From Flocculibacter collagenilyticus (GTDB taxonomy: Bacteria > Pseudomonadota > Gammaproteobacteria > Enterobacterales > Alteromonadaceae), in NCBI RefSeq assembly GCF_016469335.1, contig NZ_CP059888.1:1240001-1304000 (forward strand): DNA of 64,000 nucleotides. The letters are read 5' to 3'. Positions 43,081-52,935 of the stretch are shown here, one piece after another; position 1 is the stretch's first letter; each line of letters opens with the position of its first letter. The notes under the pieces were generated by a model. That model ran no database searches. It saw nothing but the letters and a program-made list of their open reading frames with translations, and was not told the DNA's origin. Both the position numbers and the translations under genes were made by a program.

Positions 43081-44173
43081 AATTTAAAAGTATATGCCTA
43101 TAGCTATTAGCCGCATGTGCGATGTTAAACTGTACTTGCAACTCGCGGCAGTTTGATAAAGTCTCACTATATTCTTCGGGTGATAATTTATACAGCTTTA
43201 AAAATGTCGTTGTGAGTGAAGGTTCAAAATTGTTATTGTCGACCAGGAAGGAGGCTTTTTTTACTGGAGCGTATGACGCTAAATTAGAGAGAATAGGGAC
43301 ACTTTCACAGGTAATTCCCTCTAATATTGCGGAGCTCAGCTGATCAGACTTTGGTGTTGAAATAAAGAAGTCACTTGCAGATAAAATACTTGAAAGTTCT
43401 TCTTGAGATAAAAATTCACATTTGAAAGTAATTTCGTTATTTTGATATTTATTTCTGAGCAGAGCTAGGTAATCAGGGTCTGCATCGCCAGCTAATACAA
43501 GTAGCTTAAATCGTGATTCACCTTTGAAGGCTTTCATAAAGCATCTTAATACTTGCTCGGTGCGATATAGTGGCGTCACTCTTCGATTAATAACAAACAA
43601 TTTATCGTGACTATCTAACTTTAATGCGTTTCGGACCTTTGCTCTTTCAATATGACTAAAGTGAAATGTAGAGGCAACTCCTAAAGAAAATGTACTTATT
43701 TGTTTATTTGGAATATGAAAAATATTGTTAAGTGAAGAGGTCATAGTGCTCGATGTCGAGGTAATAAAACTGGCAGATTTAAGGACTCTTTGAAGAATAA
43801 GTTTATATAGATAGCTTTTGTTTTGAGCGCTGAAAATTTCACTACCATATGTTGTCACACCAAACCTAAACCCTGATAATAATGCAGCGATACCGTAGCC
43901 ACTGGTGTTATGTGCATGAATTAGGTTTTGGTTTTTAGTTACTCTTAGTTGTAGACCTAGCAGAATGTACTGAAATGACTCCGGTAGGAACTTTAACCAG
44001 CTTGGGACAATACACTTCATTTGTACATTATTAGCTGTAAAATGGCATGGCTGTTTTTTATGATGAATATGCCAAATAACAATGTTTATATCTTCAATTT
44101 TTTGGCAAATATCAACCCAGTGTCTTACATGTGGGCTATGTGGATTTGCTAACCAATTAACGGTGTTGTTCAC
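43073..44173 (-). CDS. Glycosyltransferase, GT4-like
   Basis: A 366-residue protein of GT-B type. It has an N-terminal domain with LIHAHNTSGYGIAALLSGFRF and TTYGSEIFSAQNKSYLYKLI, and a C-terminal half with VINRRVTPLYRTEQVLRCFM and FFISTPKSDQLSSAILEGITC, which fits the weakly conserved EX7E region. It overlaps neighbours on both sides (8 and 17 bases). The match is divergent, so the family is fairly sure and the sugar is not. Confidence 0.75.
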   Translation of the reverse strand: MNNTVNWLANPHSPHVRHWVDICQKIEDINIVIWHIHHKKQPCHFTANNVQMKCIVPSWLKFLPESFQYILLGLQLRVTKNQNLIHAHNTSGYGIAALLSGFRFGVTTYGSEIFSAQNKSYLYKLILQRVLKSASFITSTSSTMTSSLNNIFHIPNKQISTFSLGVASTFHFSHIERAKVRNALKLDSHDKLFVINRRVTPLYRTEQVLRCFMKAFKGESRFKLLVLAGDADPDYLALLRNKYQNNEITFKCEFLSQEELSSILSASDFFISTPKSDQLSSAILEGITCESVPILSNLASYAPVKKASFLVDNNNFEPSLTTTFLKLYKLSPEEYSETLSNCRELQVQFNIAHAANSYRHILLNYA

Positions 44174-45383
44174 GTAGCTTCCCTCTAAAGTAGATGTTGG
44201 TGCACATATATATAGAGCCGAAAATATATGCGATACCGAGAGCCGTCCAAGCTGAAAGCAAAGAAGGTGGATTGAGAAGAAAAGTGACTAATGCAGTGGT
44301 TGCAAAGATTAAAGCAAATTTTGTTAGTACAAAAAAGTTTTTGGAAGCAACGATCTGCTGATTTGAAAATGCATTAGTTGAGGATAATATGCAAACTATA
44401 GTGAATACAAGTAACTCATGCTTGATAGCTTCAAAGCTTGGTAAATTAAAGTAAGAAGCAACTTGAGGGTAGGCTAGTAAAAAGGTTTGCGTAAGAATTA
44501 CTGCTATTATTATGTAATATAAATACACCATATTTGAGTGGCCAGTTCGTATTAATTTAGGAACCACTATTCCGCCTAGAACGGAAGGAATAAAAATAAT
44601 AAGAGAGAATATTTGGTACATAAATGAAAATGTTGCACCGTCAACTGCGTTATATTTTAAAACGTTATTTTGAAGAAAGAAAAGTACTCCTGAAATGGAT
44701 AAACCGAATATAGATATTAAACAGGTGTTCCCAAGCGTACCCCATTTAAATTTAAAACAATTTAAATTTAGGAAGATACTTTCCTCCGATTTACTTAGTA
44801 TTACATAAGCTACTACTCCAGACGCCACTGAGCATATACTTAAAAGAATAAGCAGTTGTTTAAGCGTATCTAATAAAAAGTACCATACTGTTAGGTTAAT
44901 AAGAGACAATACTGCAAAGGTGAGCCACGCCATAGAAGCCTCAGTATGTCGCTGTTTGTTATTTAGCTTAGATGTGAACGCATGTATAAAAAACTGGCCA
45001 AGAGAATATATGATTACAACGAAGGGAGAGAAGTTGTTAAAACCAACAATAGCATTAGGTAATAAATAATAAACTCCAAGGCTTATTAGGCAGGCTAAGG
45101 TAAAGCAAGTTAGACCCGAAGTTAATATTTCATTGAATTGTGAATGGGCATGAGGTTCATTTAACGATATGATTTGAGGTGTGCAGCCTAAAACTGATAC
45201 GCTGGATAGTAGGTTTGCTAAGAGTAAAAAAGAAATAAAAATAGAGTAGTCTAAACTTGAGAGTTTTAATGCGGTCACTGCCCCGACTATGATAGGAAGT
45301 GCTTTTGCAGATGCACTACCCGCTATAAACAAAACCATTGTTGTCAATAGATGGTTGAACTTGTTGATATTCAGATACTGCAT
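44157..45383 (-). CDS. Wzx-like flippase, third of three
   Basis: A 408-residue polytopic protein with about 12 helices and weak similarity to the Polysacc_synt/MATE fold (opening LLTTMVLFIAGSASAKALPI, as in Wzx proteins). It is the first gene of the reverse operon, whose promoter must lie in the 263-base divergent region before pglC. It shares 17 bases with the next gene. It probably serves the glycan made by the reverse operon. Confidence 0.72.
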   Translation of the reverse strand: MQYLNINKFNHLLTTMVLFIAGSASAKALPIIVGAVTALKLSSLDYSIFISFLLLANLLSSVSVLGCTPQIISLNEPHAHSQFNEILTSGLTCFTLACLISLGVYYLLPNAIVGFNNFSPFVVIIYSLGQFFIHAFTSKLNNKQRHTEASMAWLTFAVLSLINLTVWYFLLDTLKQLLILLSICSVASGVVAYVILSKSEESIFLNLNCFKFKWGTLGNTCLISIFGLSISGVLFFLQNNVLKYNAVDGATFSFMYQIFSLIIFIPSVLGGIVVPKLIRTGHSNMVYLYYIIIAVILTQTFLLAYPQVASYFNLPSFEAIKHELLVFTIVCILSSTNAFSNQQIVASKNFFVLTKFALIFATTALVTFLLNPPSLLSAWTALGIAYIFGSIYMCTNIYFRGKLREQHR

Positions 45384-45594
45384 TTTGTAATTTGATAGCT
45401 TTCTTTGCTAAGTCAATAAACAGACTTCCGCACTAATAAGCGTAAGTCACTACTTAAGTCATATTGATTACAATATTAATGGAATATAGCGTAACCCGAG
45501 ACGTTAAGCTTAAGTCCATATTTTAAATATACACTTTTCCCTTTATGATGTGAACGTGATTAATAATATACAGCAGATTATTTACTGAGCAACA

Positions 45595-45622
45595 AACGAA
45601 TAAACTATCTAACGAATAAACT
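45595..45622 (+). repeat. Twelve-base direct repeat in the divergent promoter region
   Basis: AACGAATAAACT occurs at 45595-45606 and again at 45611-45622, with a 16-base period. It lies 25-50 bases before pglC and could be a regulator binding site or a replication slip. Confidence 0.45.
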
Positions 45623-45630
45623 TTTTATGT

Positions 45631-45648
45631 GTAATAGGTGTAATAGGT
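45631..45648 (+). repeat. Nine-base tandem duplication at the pglC ribosome binding site
   Basis: GTAATAGGT is present twice in tandem (45631-45639 and 45640-45648). The first copy supplies an AGGTG element six bases before the GTG start at 45647; the second runs into the start codon. The copy number would affect initiation. Confidence 0.5.
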
Positions 45649-46240
45649 GTTAAAACGCATTTTTGATTTTTTAAGTTCATTTGTCCTGCTACTCGCATTT
45701 ATTCCAATATTATTGAGTATCTCAGTACTCATTTTGGTAATGTTAGGTAGGCCTGTATTTTTTATGCAAAAACGAATTGGTAAAAACAATAAAGTTTTTA
45801 CAATGTACAAGTTTAGAACGATGAAGGCACAAAAAAAGGGTGAGTCATTAAGTGATAGTGAGCGCTTAACGCCGTTTGGACGGTTTATGAGGGCAACTAG
45901 CCTAGATGAATTACCAGAACTCTATAATATTTTGAAAGGCGAAATGAGCTTTGTTGGCCCGAGACCGTTATTGGTTGAGTATTTACCGTTATATAACGAT
46001 GTGCAAATTAGAAGGCATGAGGTCATGCCAGGCTTGACAGGTTGGGCACAAATTAATGGACGTAATGCGATTAGTTGGGAAGAAAAGTTCGCGCACGACG
46101 TTTGGTATGTTAATAACAATTCTTTTTGGCTGGATCTTAAAATAATATTTAAAACAGCAAAGAAGGTTTTCTATAGAGAAGGTATCTCAGCTAATAATCA
46201 CGCTACTATTGAAAAGTTTACTGGCAGTAAATCAAGTTGA
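45647..46240 (+). CDS. pglC: PglC-type bacillosamine/HexNAc-1-phosphate transferase
   Basis: A 197-residue small monotopic phosphoglycosyltransferase that starts a glycan on undecaprenyl phosphate. It has one N-terminal re-entrant hydrophobic helix (FLSSFVLLLAFIPILLSISV). Family blocks follow: FFMQKRIGKNNKVFTMYKFR, SLDELPELYNILKGEMSFVG with the Asp-Glu catalytic pair, GPRPLLVEYLPLY, and PGLTGWAQINGRN. The short length and the pglD, pglE and pglF homologues that follow indicate UDP-diNAcBac as substrate. Translation begins at GTG 45647. The stop overlaps the next start (TTGA). Confidence 0.9.
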   Translation: MLKRIFDFLSSFVLLLAFIPILLSISVLILVMLGRPVFFMQKRIGKNNKVFTMYKFRTMKAQKKGESLSDSERLTPFGRFMRATSLDELPELYNILKGEMSFVGPRPLLVEYLPLYNDVQIRRHEVMPGLTGWAQINGRNAISWEEKFAHDVWYVNNNSFWLDLKIIFKTAKKVFYREGISANNHATIEKFTGSKSS

Positions 46241-46863
46241 GGTTAGCTATCGTTGGTGCCGGTGGGCACGGTAAAGTTGCTGGCGAAATTGCCGAACAAA
46301 ATGGTTGGGATGTTTATTTTTTTGATTATAACTATCCTGAATTGAAGGCTTGTGGAACATGGCCTGTTATAGGTAATGATGACGAACTTTTATCATACAA
46401 AGAACGCTTTAAACATGTGTTTATTGCAATTGGAGATAATAAGTTACGCAAACAAAAGTCTGAGCAATTTATTCAAGCTGGATTTGAAGTGATTAGCCTT
46501 ATTTCAAAACATGCCTATGTAAGCCAATATGCGACTATAGAGCAAGGAGCGTTAGTTGTCGCAAAAGCTTGCATTAATCCTTACGTTACTATTGGTGAGG
46601 GGGTAATAATCAACACAGGCGCAACAGTCGATCACGACTGCAATATTGAATCCTTCTGCCATATAAGTCCTGGTGTAAATTTGGCTGGCGGCGTTACAAT
46701 CTCAACGTTAAGTTGGGTGGGTATTGGTGCCACAATTATCCAAAATGTCTTTGTCGGTAAAGGCGTTATCGTAGGGGCTGGCGCTACAGTCATTGACTCA
46801 GTTAAGCCCTACCAAACAGTTGTGGGTTGTCCAGCTGTTTCTATTTCAAATAAAAATTCCTGA
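46237..46863 (+). CDS. pglD: PglD/NeuD-like UDP-4-amino-sugar N-acetyltransferase
   Basis: A 208-residue sugar O/N-acetyltransferase of the NeuD/PglD group. The N-terminal Rossmann-like domain starts RLAIVGAGGHGKVAGEIAEQ. The C-terminal left-handed beta-helix has hexapeptide repeats and the catalytic His in ATVDHDCNIESFCHISPG. It would acetylate the 4-amino group of UDP-4-amino-4,6-dideoxy-GlcNAc to give UDP-diNAcBac. The start is a TTG overlapping the pglC stop. Confidence 0.88.
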   Translation: MRLAIVGAGGHGKVAGEIAEQNGWDVYFFDYNYPELKACGTWPVIGNDDELLSYKERFKHVFIAIGDNKLRKQKSEQFIQAGFEVISLISKHAYVSQYATIEQGALVVAKACINPYVTIGEGVIINTGATVDHDCNIESFCHISPGVNLAGGVTISTLSWVGIGATIIQNVFVGKGVIVGAGATVIDSVKPYQTVVGCPAVSISNKNS

Positions 46864-46878
46864 TTAGAGTAGTGCATA

Positions 46879-48054
46879 ATGCTTAATACATCATTTCCCA
46901 GCTGGCCACATTTTTCACAAGAAGAAGCAGATATCGCTGCTAAAGTGTTACTTTCTAACAAAGTAAACTACTGGACAGGGCAGGAGGGGCGGTTATTTGA
47001 AAAAGAATTTGCTGAGTTTGCTGATACCCGTTTTGCTATTGCAGTTGCAAACGGAACTCTTGCATTAGATCTAGCATTAATTGGTTTAGGTATTGGAAAA
47101 GGAGATGAAGTCATTGTGACTTCAAGAACCTTTATTGCGTCAGTCAGTTCTATTATTAATGTGGGGGCGACACCAGTATTTGCTGATGTTGATCTTAACA
47201 GCCAAAATATTACTGTCGACACCATTCTAGAAGTACTCACTCCAAAAACGAAAGCAATAATGTGTGTACATTTAGCAGGCATGCCGTGTGATATGGATCC
47301 AATTAATGAACTCGCTGAACAACATAACTGCTTTGTTATTGAAGATTGTGCGCAAGCTCATGGAGCAAAATATAAAGGCCGCCCAGTAGGTAGTTTAGGA
47401 CATGTTGCGGCTTGGTCTTTTTGCCAAGATAAAATCATGACTACGGGTGGTGAAGGCGGTATGGTTACCACAAATTGCGAGCAGCTATGGAAAAAAATGT
47501 GGTCTTATAAAGACCATGGTAAATGCTATGATGCCGTTTATCATACCAAACACCCTGATGGATTTCGTTGGCTTCATAATAGCTTTGGCTCTAATTTCCG
47601 ACTTACTGAAATTCAATCAGCAATTGGGCGCTTTCAGCTAACACAGATGCCATCATGGACAGCTAAAAGACGCCAGTATGCGAGTCAAATTATATCCACA
47701 TTATCAACGTTTAATATTATTAGGGTGCCCAATGTTTTATCTGATATTGAGCACGCTTATTACAAGTTGTATGCTTTCGTAGAACCGCAAAAGCTCAAAC
47801 ATAGTTGGAGTCGTGACAAGATTGTTAAAGCATTAAATGAGATGGGGGTACCGTGCATGCAAGGTTCATGTTCGGAAGTCTATTTGGAAAATGCATTTGA
47901 TGAGAAAGCGTACAAACCACAACAGGCATTGAAAAACGCTAAAGTGTTAGGTGAAACAAGTTTGATGTTTTTAGTGCATCCAAGTTTGACTAAGGACAAT
48001 ATTGATCAGTATTGCAAAGCTATTAGCAATGTACTCAGTCAAGCTGTTGATTAA
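46879..48054 (+). CDS. pglE: PglE-like PLP-dependent UDP-sugar aminotransferase
   Basis: A 391-residue DegT/DnrJ/EryC1-family aminotransferase that would convert the 4-keto-6-deoxy sugar made by the PglF homologue to the 4-amino sugar. The pyridoxal lysine is K185 in SFCQDKIMTTGGEGGM. Other family blocks are NGTLALDLALIGLGIGKGDE, FVIEDCAQAHGAKYKG and SNFRLTEIQSAIGRFQL. The gene order pglC-D-E and spacing of 15 bases show one operon. Confidence 0.9.
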   Translation: MLNTSFPSWPHFSQEEADIAAKVLLSNKVNYWTGQEGRLFEKEFAEFADTRFAIAVANGTLALDLALIGLGIGKGDEVIVTSRTFIASVSSIINVGATPVFADVDLNSQNITVDTILEVLTPKTKAIMCVHLAGMPCDMDPINELAEQHNCFVIEDCAQAHGAKYKGRPVGSLGHVAAWSFCQDKIMTTGGEGGMVTTNCEQLWKKMWSYKDHGKCYDAVYHTKHPDGFRWLHNSFGSNFRLTEIQSAIGRFQLTQMPSWTAKRRQYASQIISTLSTFNIIRVPNVLSDIEHAYYKLYAFVEPQKLKHSWSRDKIVKALNEMGVPCMQGSCSEVYLENAFDEKAYKPQQALKNAKVLGETSLMFLVHPSLTKDNIDQYCKAISNVLSQAVD

Positions 48055-48298
48055 TATATAGATAAAATAACTTAACTTATACGGGAAGCTAGTATTGTTA
48101 TTTAATAACCGTTACACTGCGCTGCCCGTACTTTTATTAAACAGTTATTGCTTTATATCCTCACTATCAATCAATGCAAAATAAAAGTGGTGTGAGTTAT
48201 GCCTTATTTGGTAATGCATGACTAAATAGCATAAAAAATTCAATTAGAAACAAAATTGCACGGATGTAAGAATAATAATATGTAGTTGGTTTTATAGC

Positions 48299-50284
48299 AT
48301 GAGTAGTTTGTTGTTCAGGTTTTTCGAAATACCACGTATCGCAAAGCGGATCGTCACGATTAGTGTAGATGTACTTTTTATTATTAGTGCTTTTTTCTTA
48401 TCATTAATTGTTCGTCTGGGTGAAGACTTCATCAGTTGGTTAGCTTTTCCCCTCTTACTCACGCTAGCTTTATCAACCCTTTTGACAATTGTTATATGGG
48501 CTAAGCTTGGCTTGTATAGAGCAATTATCAGATATATTGATGCCAAAGCGATTTCAAATATTATATTTTCTAGTTTCGTATCTGCGATTATTCTAATGTT
48601 GACAGGCTTCATATTAGACGCCGCATTACCTCGCTCTATACCAATACTTTATTTTGCTTTTGTTTTAATATTTGTAGCTACATCTCGCCTTACTATTCGT
48701 GCCATTCTTCAAGACCAACATTTCGTAGATAAAGCTCCTGTCATTATTTATGGTGCAGGCATAACTGCGCGTCAACTATGTCTTTCATTGCAACATGCTA
48801 GCGAATTCTTGCCTGTTGGGTATATTGATGATAATAAAAACCTTGTAGGGCGGCATATCGGTAACGTGCCTGTTTATTCTACAGAACATATCGCTTCTTT
48901 GATTGAAGTAAAAGGGGTCAGCAAAATATTACTGGCTATACCGGATGCAAACGTAGATGAAACAAAGAAAATAATTGAACAACTATCACGTTACGAAATT
49001 CAAGTATTAAAAGTGCCAAGTAGTGCAGATATTGTTAACGGTAAATTTAAAGTGGATGATTTACGTACAATTGCTGTTGAAGACTTACTAGGAAGGGAAG
49101 CCGTAACACCGAAGCCTAGCCTACTGGGTATTTGTATTAAAGAAAAAACGGTACTAGTAACTGGTGCTGGTGGCTCAATAGGCTCAGAGTTGTGCCGTCA
49201 AATAGTTAATTCACAGCCATCTCAGATTATTCTGTTTGAGATGAGTGAGTATAATTTATATGCAATAGAGAAAGAGTTAAAGCACGTAAATCCTTTATTG
49301 GAAGTCACCCCTATACTAGGTTCAGTGTGTGATAAATCATTAGTTAACAAAGTAATTGACCGATTTAATGTTAACACTATATATCACGCAGCTGCATACA
49401 AACATGTGCCATTAACTGAGCTTAATATTGCCAATTGTTTAAGGAACAATATTTGGGGGACTCAACACGTTGCTGAAGCTGCACTGAATCATAATGTTGA
49501 ACACTTTATATTAGTTTCTACAGACAAAGCGGTTCGACCGACAAATATAATGGGGGCGTCTAAACGGATTGCGGAGCTCATTTTGCAATCTTTAAATGAT
49601 TTAGTTTATGAATCACCAGAACATAAAACAGTCTTTAGTATGGTGCGATTTGGTAATGTGTTGGGGTCGTCGGGGTCAGTGGTTCCCTTATTCAAGCATC
49701 AAATTGAACAAGGTGGCCCAGTAACGGTTACTCATCCACAAATGACAAGATACTTTATGACTATTCCTGAAGCTGCCTCCTTAGTGATACAGGCCGGTGC
49801 AATGGCAGAAGGAGGGGATGTTTATGTACTTGATATGGGGGAGCCAGTTCGAATTCTAGATTTAGCGATAAAAATGATTCACCTTATGGGTTTTAAAGAA
49901 AGGCTTCCTAATCAAATATCTGGTGACATTAAAGTGACTTTTTCAGGTTTAAGACAGGGAGAGAAGTTATTTGAAGAGTTGTTGATAGATGGTGATGTAA
50001 TATCAACTCCTCATCCAAGAATTGGTGTCGCGCAAGAAATTAAATTAACGTCTCAGGAGTTGTCCGCTTTATTAACTAAGCTTGATGGGTTTATCGAAGC
50101 GGAGGAATTGAACAGTATTAGAGAGTTACTAAAAAGCGCTAATTTGGGATATATGCCGAACATGCCGATTTCAGACTTAATGTTAACGGAAAAAGATAAC
50201 GGAAATACTCCAGCAGAAAACATATTGTTAAACACTAGGGCACCGCAAGTTATAAAGGCTAACTCACTAGAGTCTTTAAATTAA
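48299..50284 (+). CDS. pglF: PglF/WbpM-like UDP-GlcNAc 4,6-dehydratase
   Basis: A 661-residue membrane-bound dehydratase making UDP-4-keto-6-deoxy-GlcNAc. Four N-terminal membrane helices (about 15-140) precede a CoA-binding-like domain (VIIYGAGITARQLCLSL) and a short-chain dehydrogenase domain with TGAGGSIGSELCRQI. The active site reads STDKAVRPTNIMGASKR, with Met in place of the usual Tyr, the signature of large WbpM/FlaA1-like dehydratases. It lies 244 bases after pglE and may have its own promoter. The start ATG 48299 has no clear ribosome binding site. Confidence 0.92.
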   Translation: MSSLLFRFFEIPRIAKRIVTISVDVLFIISAFFLSLIVRLGEDFISWLAFPLLLTLALSTLLTIVIWAKLGLYRAIIRYIDAKAISNIIFSSFVSAIILMLTGFILDAALPRSIPILYFAFVLIFVATSRLTIRAILQDQHFVDKAPVIIYGAGITARQLCLSLQHASEFLPVGYIDDNKNLVGRHIGNVPVYSTEHIASLIEVKGVSKILLAIPDANVDETKKIIEQLSRYEIQVLKVPSSADIVNGKFKVDDLRTIAVEDLLGREAVTPKPSLLGICIKEKTVLVTGAGGSIGSELCRQIVNSQPSQIILFEMSEYNLYAIEKELKHVNPLLEVTPILGSVCDKSLVNKVIDRFNVNTIYHAAAYKHVPLTELNIANCLRNNIWGTQHVAEAALNHNVEHFILVSTDKAVRPTNIMGASKRIAELILQSLNDLVYESPEHKTVFSMVRFGNVLGSSGSVVPLFKHQIEQGGPVTVTHPQMTRYFMTIPEAASLVIQAGAMAEGGDVYVLDMGEPVRILDLAIKMIHLMGFKERLPNQISGDIKVTFSGLRQGEKLFEELLIDGDVISTPHPRIGVAQEIKLTSQELSALLTKLDGFIEAEELNSIRELLKSANLGYMPNMPISDLMLTEKDNGNTPAENILLNTRAPQVIKANSLESLN

Positions 50285-50467
50285 TTATCAATAAATGCTT
50301 AAATTGTTTCTGTTGTAGATTAATAATCGTTAAATTTACTCTTACACCATGTAATTCTAAATTATAAGTTTTTAGTCCTGTCTTTTGTGATGCTATTGAT
50401 GCCATAATAAAAACAGTATTAGAATGATGCGAAGAATCGCATTTGATGATGAAAAAAGGGTTAAAGA

Positions 50468-51376
50468 GTGAGTCAATATAACGAAACGCATTTAAAGCAA
50501 CTTGAAGCTGAAAGTATTCATATCATAAGGGAAGTGGTTGCGGAATTTGACAACCCAGTCATGCTTTACTCTATCGGTAAAGATTCCTCAGTATTGCTTC
50601 ACTTAGCCCGTAAAGCCTTTTATCCAGGTAAAATTCCTTTCCCGTTACTGCATGTTGATACAAACTGGAAATTCAAAGAAATGATTGAATTTCGTGATCG
50701 TTTGGCAAAAGAATATAACTTCGATCTCATTGTATATAAAAACCCTGAAGGCTTAGATATGGGGATTAGCCCGTTTAAACATGGTAGTGCAAAGCACACC
50801 GATATTATGAAAACTCAAGGGTTGAAAAATGCGTTAAATATTCACGGGTTTGATGCAGCATTTGGTGGCGCACGTCGTGATGAAGAAAAATCTCGTGCAA
50901 AAGAGCGTGTATATTCATTCCGTGATGAAAACCATCGTTGGGATCCAAAAAATCAGCGTCCAGAATTATGGAACGTATACAACGGCAAAGTGAATAAAGG
51001 CGAAAGTATCCGTGTCTTTCCTTTATCTAACTGGACTGAACTAGATATTTGGCAATACATTTACTTAGAAAACATCGATATTGTTCCTTTATATTTAGCT
51101 AAAGAACGTCCTGTTGTAGAGCGAGACGGCGTTAAAATAATGGTTGATGACGATCGTATTCCTTTAGCTGAAAACGAAAAGCCAAAAATGGAAAAAGTAA
51201 GATTCAGAACACTTGGTTGTTACCCACTAACCGGTGCTGTTGAATCGAATGCTGAAACGTTACCAGAAGTTATTCAAGAAATGTTGCTGACAAAAACCTC
51301 TGAACGCCAAGGGCGAGTAATTGACAGTGACTCTGCGGGCTCAATGGAAAAGAAAAAAATGGAAGGGTACTTCTAG
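50468..51376 (+). CDS. cysD: Sulfate adenylyltransferase subunit 2
   Basis: A 302-residue cytoplasmic subunit that, with CysN, makes adenosine phosphosulfate from ATP and sulfate. The PP-loop motif [18 protein letters not shown] lies at about 35-52, followed by [39 protein letters not shown] and [15 protein letters not shown]. The length is the standard 302 residues. It starts with GTG after AAAGAG. It opens a sulfate activation operon in the unusual order cysD-C-Q-N. Confidence 0.96.
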   Translation: MSQYNETHLKQLEAESIHIIREVVAEFDNPVMLYSIGKDSSVLLHLARKAFYPGKIPFPLLHVDTNWKFKEMIEFRDRLAKEYNFDLIVYKNPEGLDMGISPFKHGSAKHTDIMKTQGLKNALNIHGFDAAFGGARRDEEKSRAKERVYSFRDENHRWDPKNQRPELWNVYNGKVNKGESIRVFPLSNWTELDIWQYIYLENIDIVPLYLAKERPVVERDGVKIMVDDDRIPLAENEKPKMEKVRFRTLGCYPLTGAVESNAETLPEVIQEMLLTKTSERQGRVIDSDSAGSMEKKKMEGYF

Positions 51377-51435
51377 CGTTAATGCGCTAATGGCTGGTAT
51401 CTAATATTTTTATATCAAAAAAAGAGTCACAGTTA

Positions 51436-52065
51436 ATGAATTCTATTAACGAGAATATTGTTTGGCACTCTCAGCATGTCGACAAAAATGATCGAGCAAA
51501 AATAAAAAATCAAAAACCAGCAGTGCTTTGGTTTACCGGGTTAAGTGGCTCAGGCAAATCAACACTTGCGAATGCGGTCGAGCGTAAATTAAACGAATTG
51601 AACTTACACAGTTATTTGCTTGACGGTGATAATATTCGGCATGGATTATGTGAAGACTTAAGCTTTTCGGATCATGACAGACAAGAAAACATTAGGCGCA
51701 TAGCGCATGTTTCTCACCTATTCGTTGATGCCGGTTTATTTGTTTTAACGGCATTTATATCACCTTTCAAACAAGATCGTGAACAAGCAAGAAAGCTACT
51801 TGCTGAAAACGAGTTCATTGAAATTTTTGTTGATACGCCAATTGAAGTTTGTGAGCAAAGAGATCCTAAAGGGTTGTATCAAAAGGCCCGTGCTGGCGAG
51901 ATAAAAGATTTTACTGGTATTTCTTCTCCTTATGAATCGCCAACAAACCCTGAGTTAGTTTTAAAGACAGCTGAGTATTCTATTGAAGAACTCGTCGGAC
52001 AGACAATTAACTACCTTGTTGAGTGTGGTTACATTGTAGATACTCAAGAAAACGTAAAGGATTAA
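51436..52065 (+). CDS. cysC: Adenylylsulfate kinase
   Basis: A 209-residue APS kinase that phosphorylates APS to PAPS. It carries the P-loop GLSGSGKST at about 36-44, LLDGDNIRHGLCEDLSFS, the FISPFKQDREQARKL block, and the DPKGLYQKARAGEIKDFTGI lid. It is separate from CysN, not fused. It lies 59 bases after cysD. The stop codon shares one base with the cysQ start. PAPS is both a sulfate reduction intermediate and the donor for sulfotransferases such as those in this window. Confidence 0.95.
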   Translation: MNSINENIVWHSQHVDKNDRAKIKNQKPAVLWFTGLSGSGKSTLANAVERKLNELNLHSYLLDGDNIRHGLCEDLSFSDHDRQENIRRIAHVSHLFVDAGLFVLTAFISPFKQDREQARKLLAENEFIEIFVDTPIEVCEQRDPKGLYQKARAGEIKDFTGISSPYESPTNPELVLKTAEYSIEELVGQTINYLVECGYIVDTQENVKD

Positions 52066-52838
52066 TGTTGATGGTCACAGTTAAATTAATAGATGAAGTG
52101 AAAGCTATTGCGATAGAAGCGGGAAGTAAAATTCTTGAAATTTATCATCGTGAATATACTGCTACTGAAAAGGAAGATAACAGCCCTTTAACAGAAGCAG
52201 ATTTGGCTGCAAATGAAGTCATTGTAAATGCCTTAAACAAATTATCTGACTACCCAGTACTAAGTGAAGAATCTTCTGCTATTTCATGGCAAGAAAGGCA
52301 GCAATGGGGAACTTACTGGTTAGTTGACCCATTAGATGGCACGAAAGAATTTATTAAGAAAAACGGTGAGTTCACCGTGAATATAGCTTTAATTCATGAT
52401 GGTTTCCCAGTAATGGGCGTAGTGTATGCTCCTGTGTTGGGTAAATGTTATTGGGGCAGTGTGGAATATGGTGCTTTTGTTGAAGAGGCTGGAAATATTA
52501 CTGAGCTATCAGTAACTTCGGCTAATTTAACGTCAAACTCAATGACTCGAGTTGTGGGTAGTCGTTCACATCCTAGCCCACAATTAGCAGACTATTTAGA
52601 GCAGTTTGATCAAGTTGAAATGGTGCCGATGGGGAGCTCGCTTAAATTTTGTGTCATTGCTGAAGGAAATGCCGATATTTACCCTCGACTAGGACCTACT
52701 TCGGAGTGGGACACAGGTGCTGCGCAAGCAGTGCTAGAGGCCGCTGGTGGTAAAGTTATTGATTTTGAAACGAACGAAAGATTGGCTTATAACCAAAAAG
52801 AAAGCGTACTGAACCCGTTTTTTATCGCACAATCGTAA
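52065..52838 (+). CDS. cysQ: 3'(2'),5'-bisphosphate nucleotidase CysQ
   Basis: A 257-residue magnesium-dependent phosphatase that hydrolyses PAP, the by-product of PAPS use, to AMP. Inositol-monophosphatase family motifs are the metal-binding LSEESS, WLVDPLDGTKEFIKKNGEFT with the DPLDGT core, and EWDTGAAQAVLEAAGG. I use ATG 52065, in TAATG overlap with cysC and just after AAAGGA. Its location between cysC and cysN ties it to PAPS turnover. Confidence 0.93.
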   Translation: MLMVTVKLIDEVKAIAIEAGSKILEIYHREYTATEKEDNSPLTEADLAANEVIVNALNKLSDYPVLSEESSAISWQERQQWGTYWLVDPLDGTKEFIKKNGEFTVNIALIHDGFPVMGVVYAPVLGKCYWGSVEYGAFVEEAGNITELSVTSANLTSNSMTRVVGSRSHPSPQLADYLEQFDQVEMVPMGSSLKFCVIAEGNADIYPRLGPTSEWDTGAAQAVLEAAGGKVIDFETNERLAYNQKESVLNPFFIAQS

Positions 52839-52935
52839 TTGCATATTTTAATACTTAATTTCAGGTGAAGAGAGAAGGAAGCGTATAACTCGGTATTAAT
52901 ACTTTATGGTGATGCCGCTTTCTGAGTAAATAATT

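Noticed and set aside
45595-45648. CRISPR or iteron array before pglC
   Set aside because: Only two copies of each repeat are present, with no spacers or further units.
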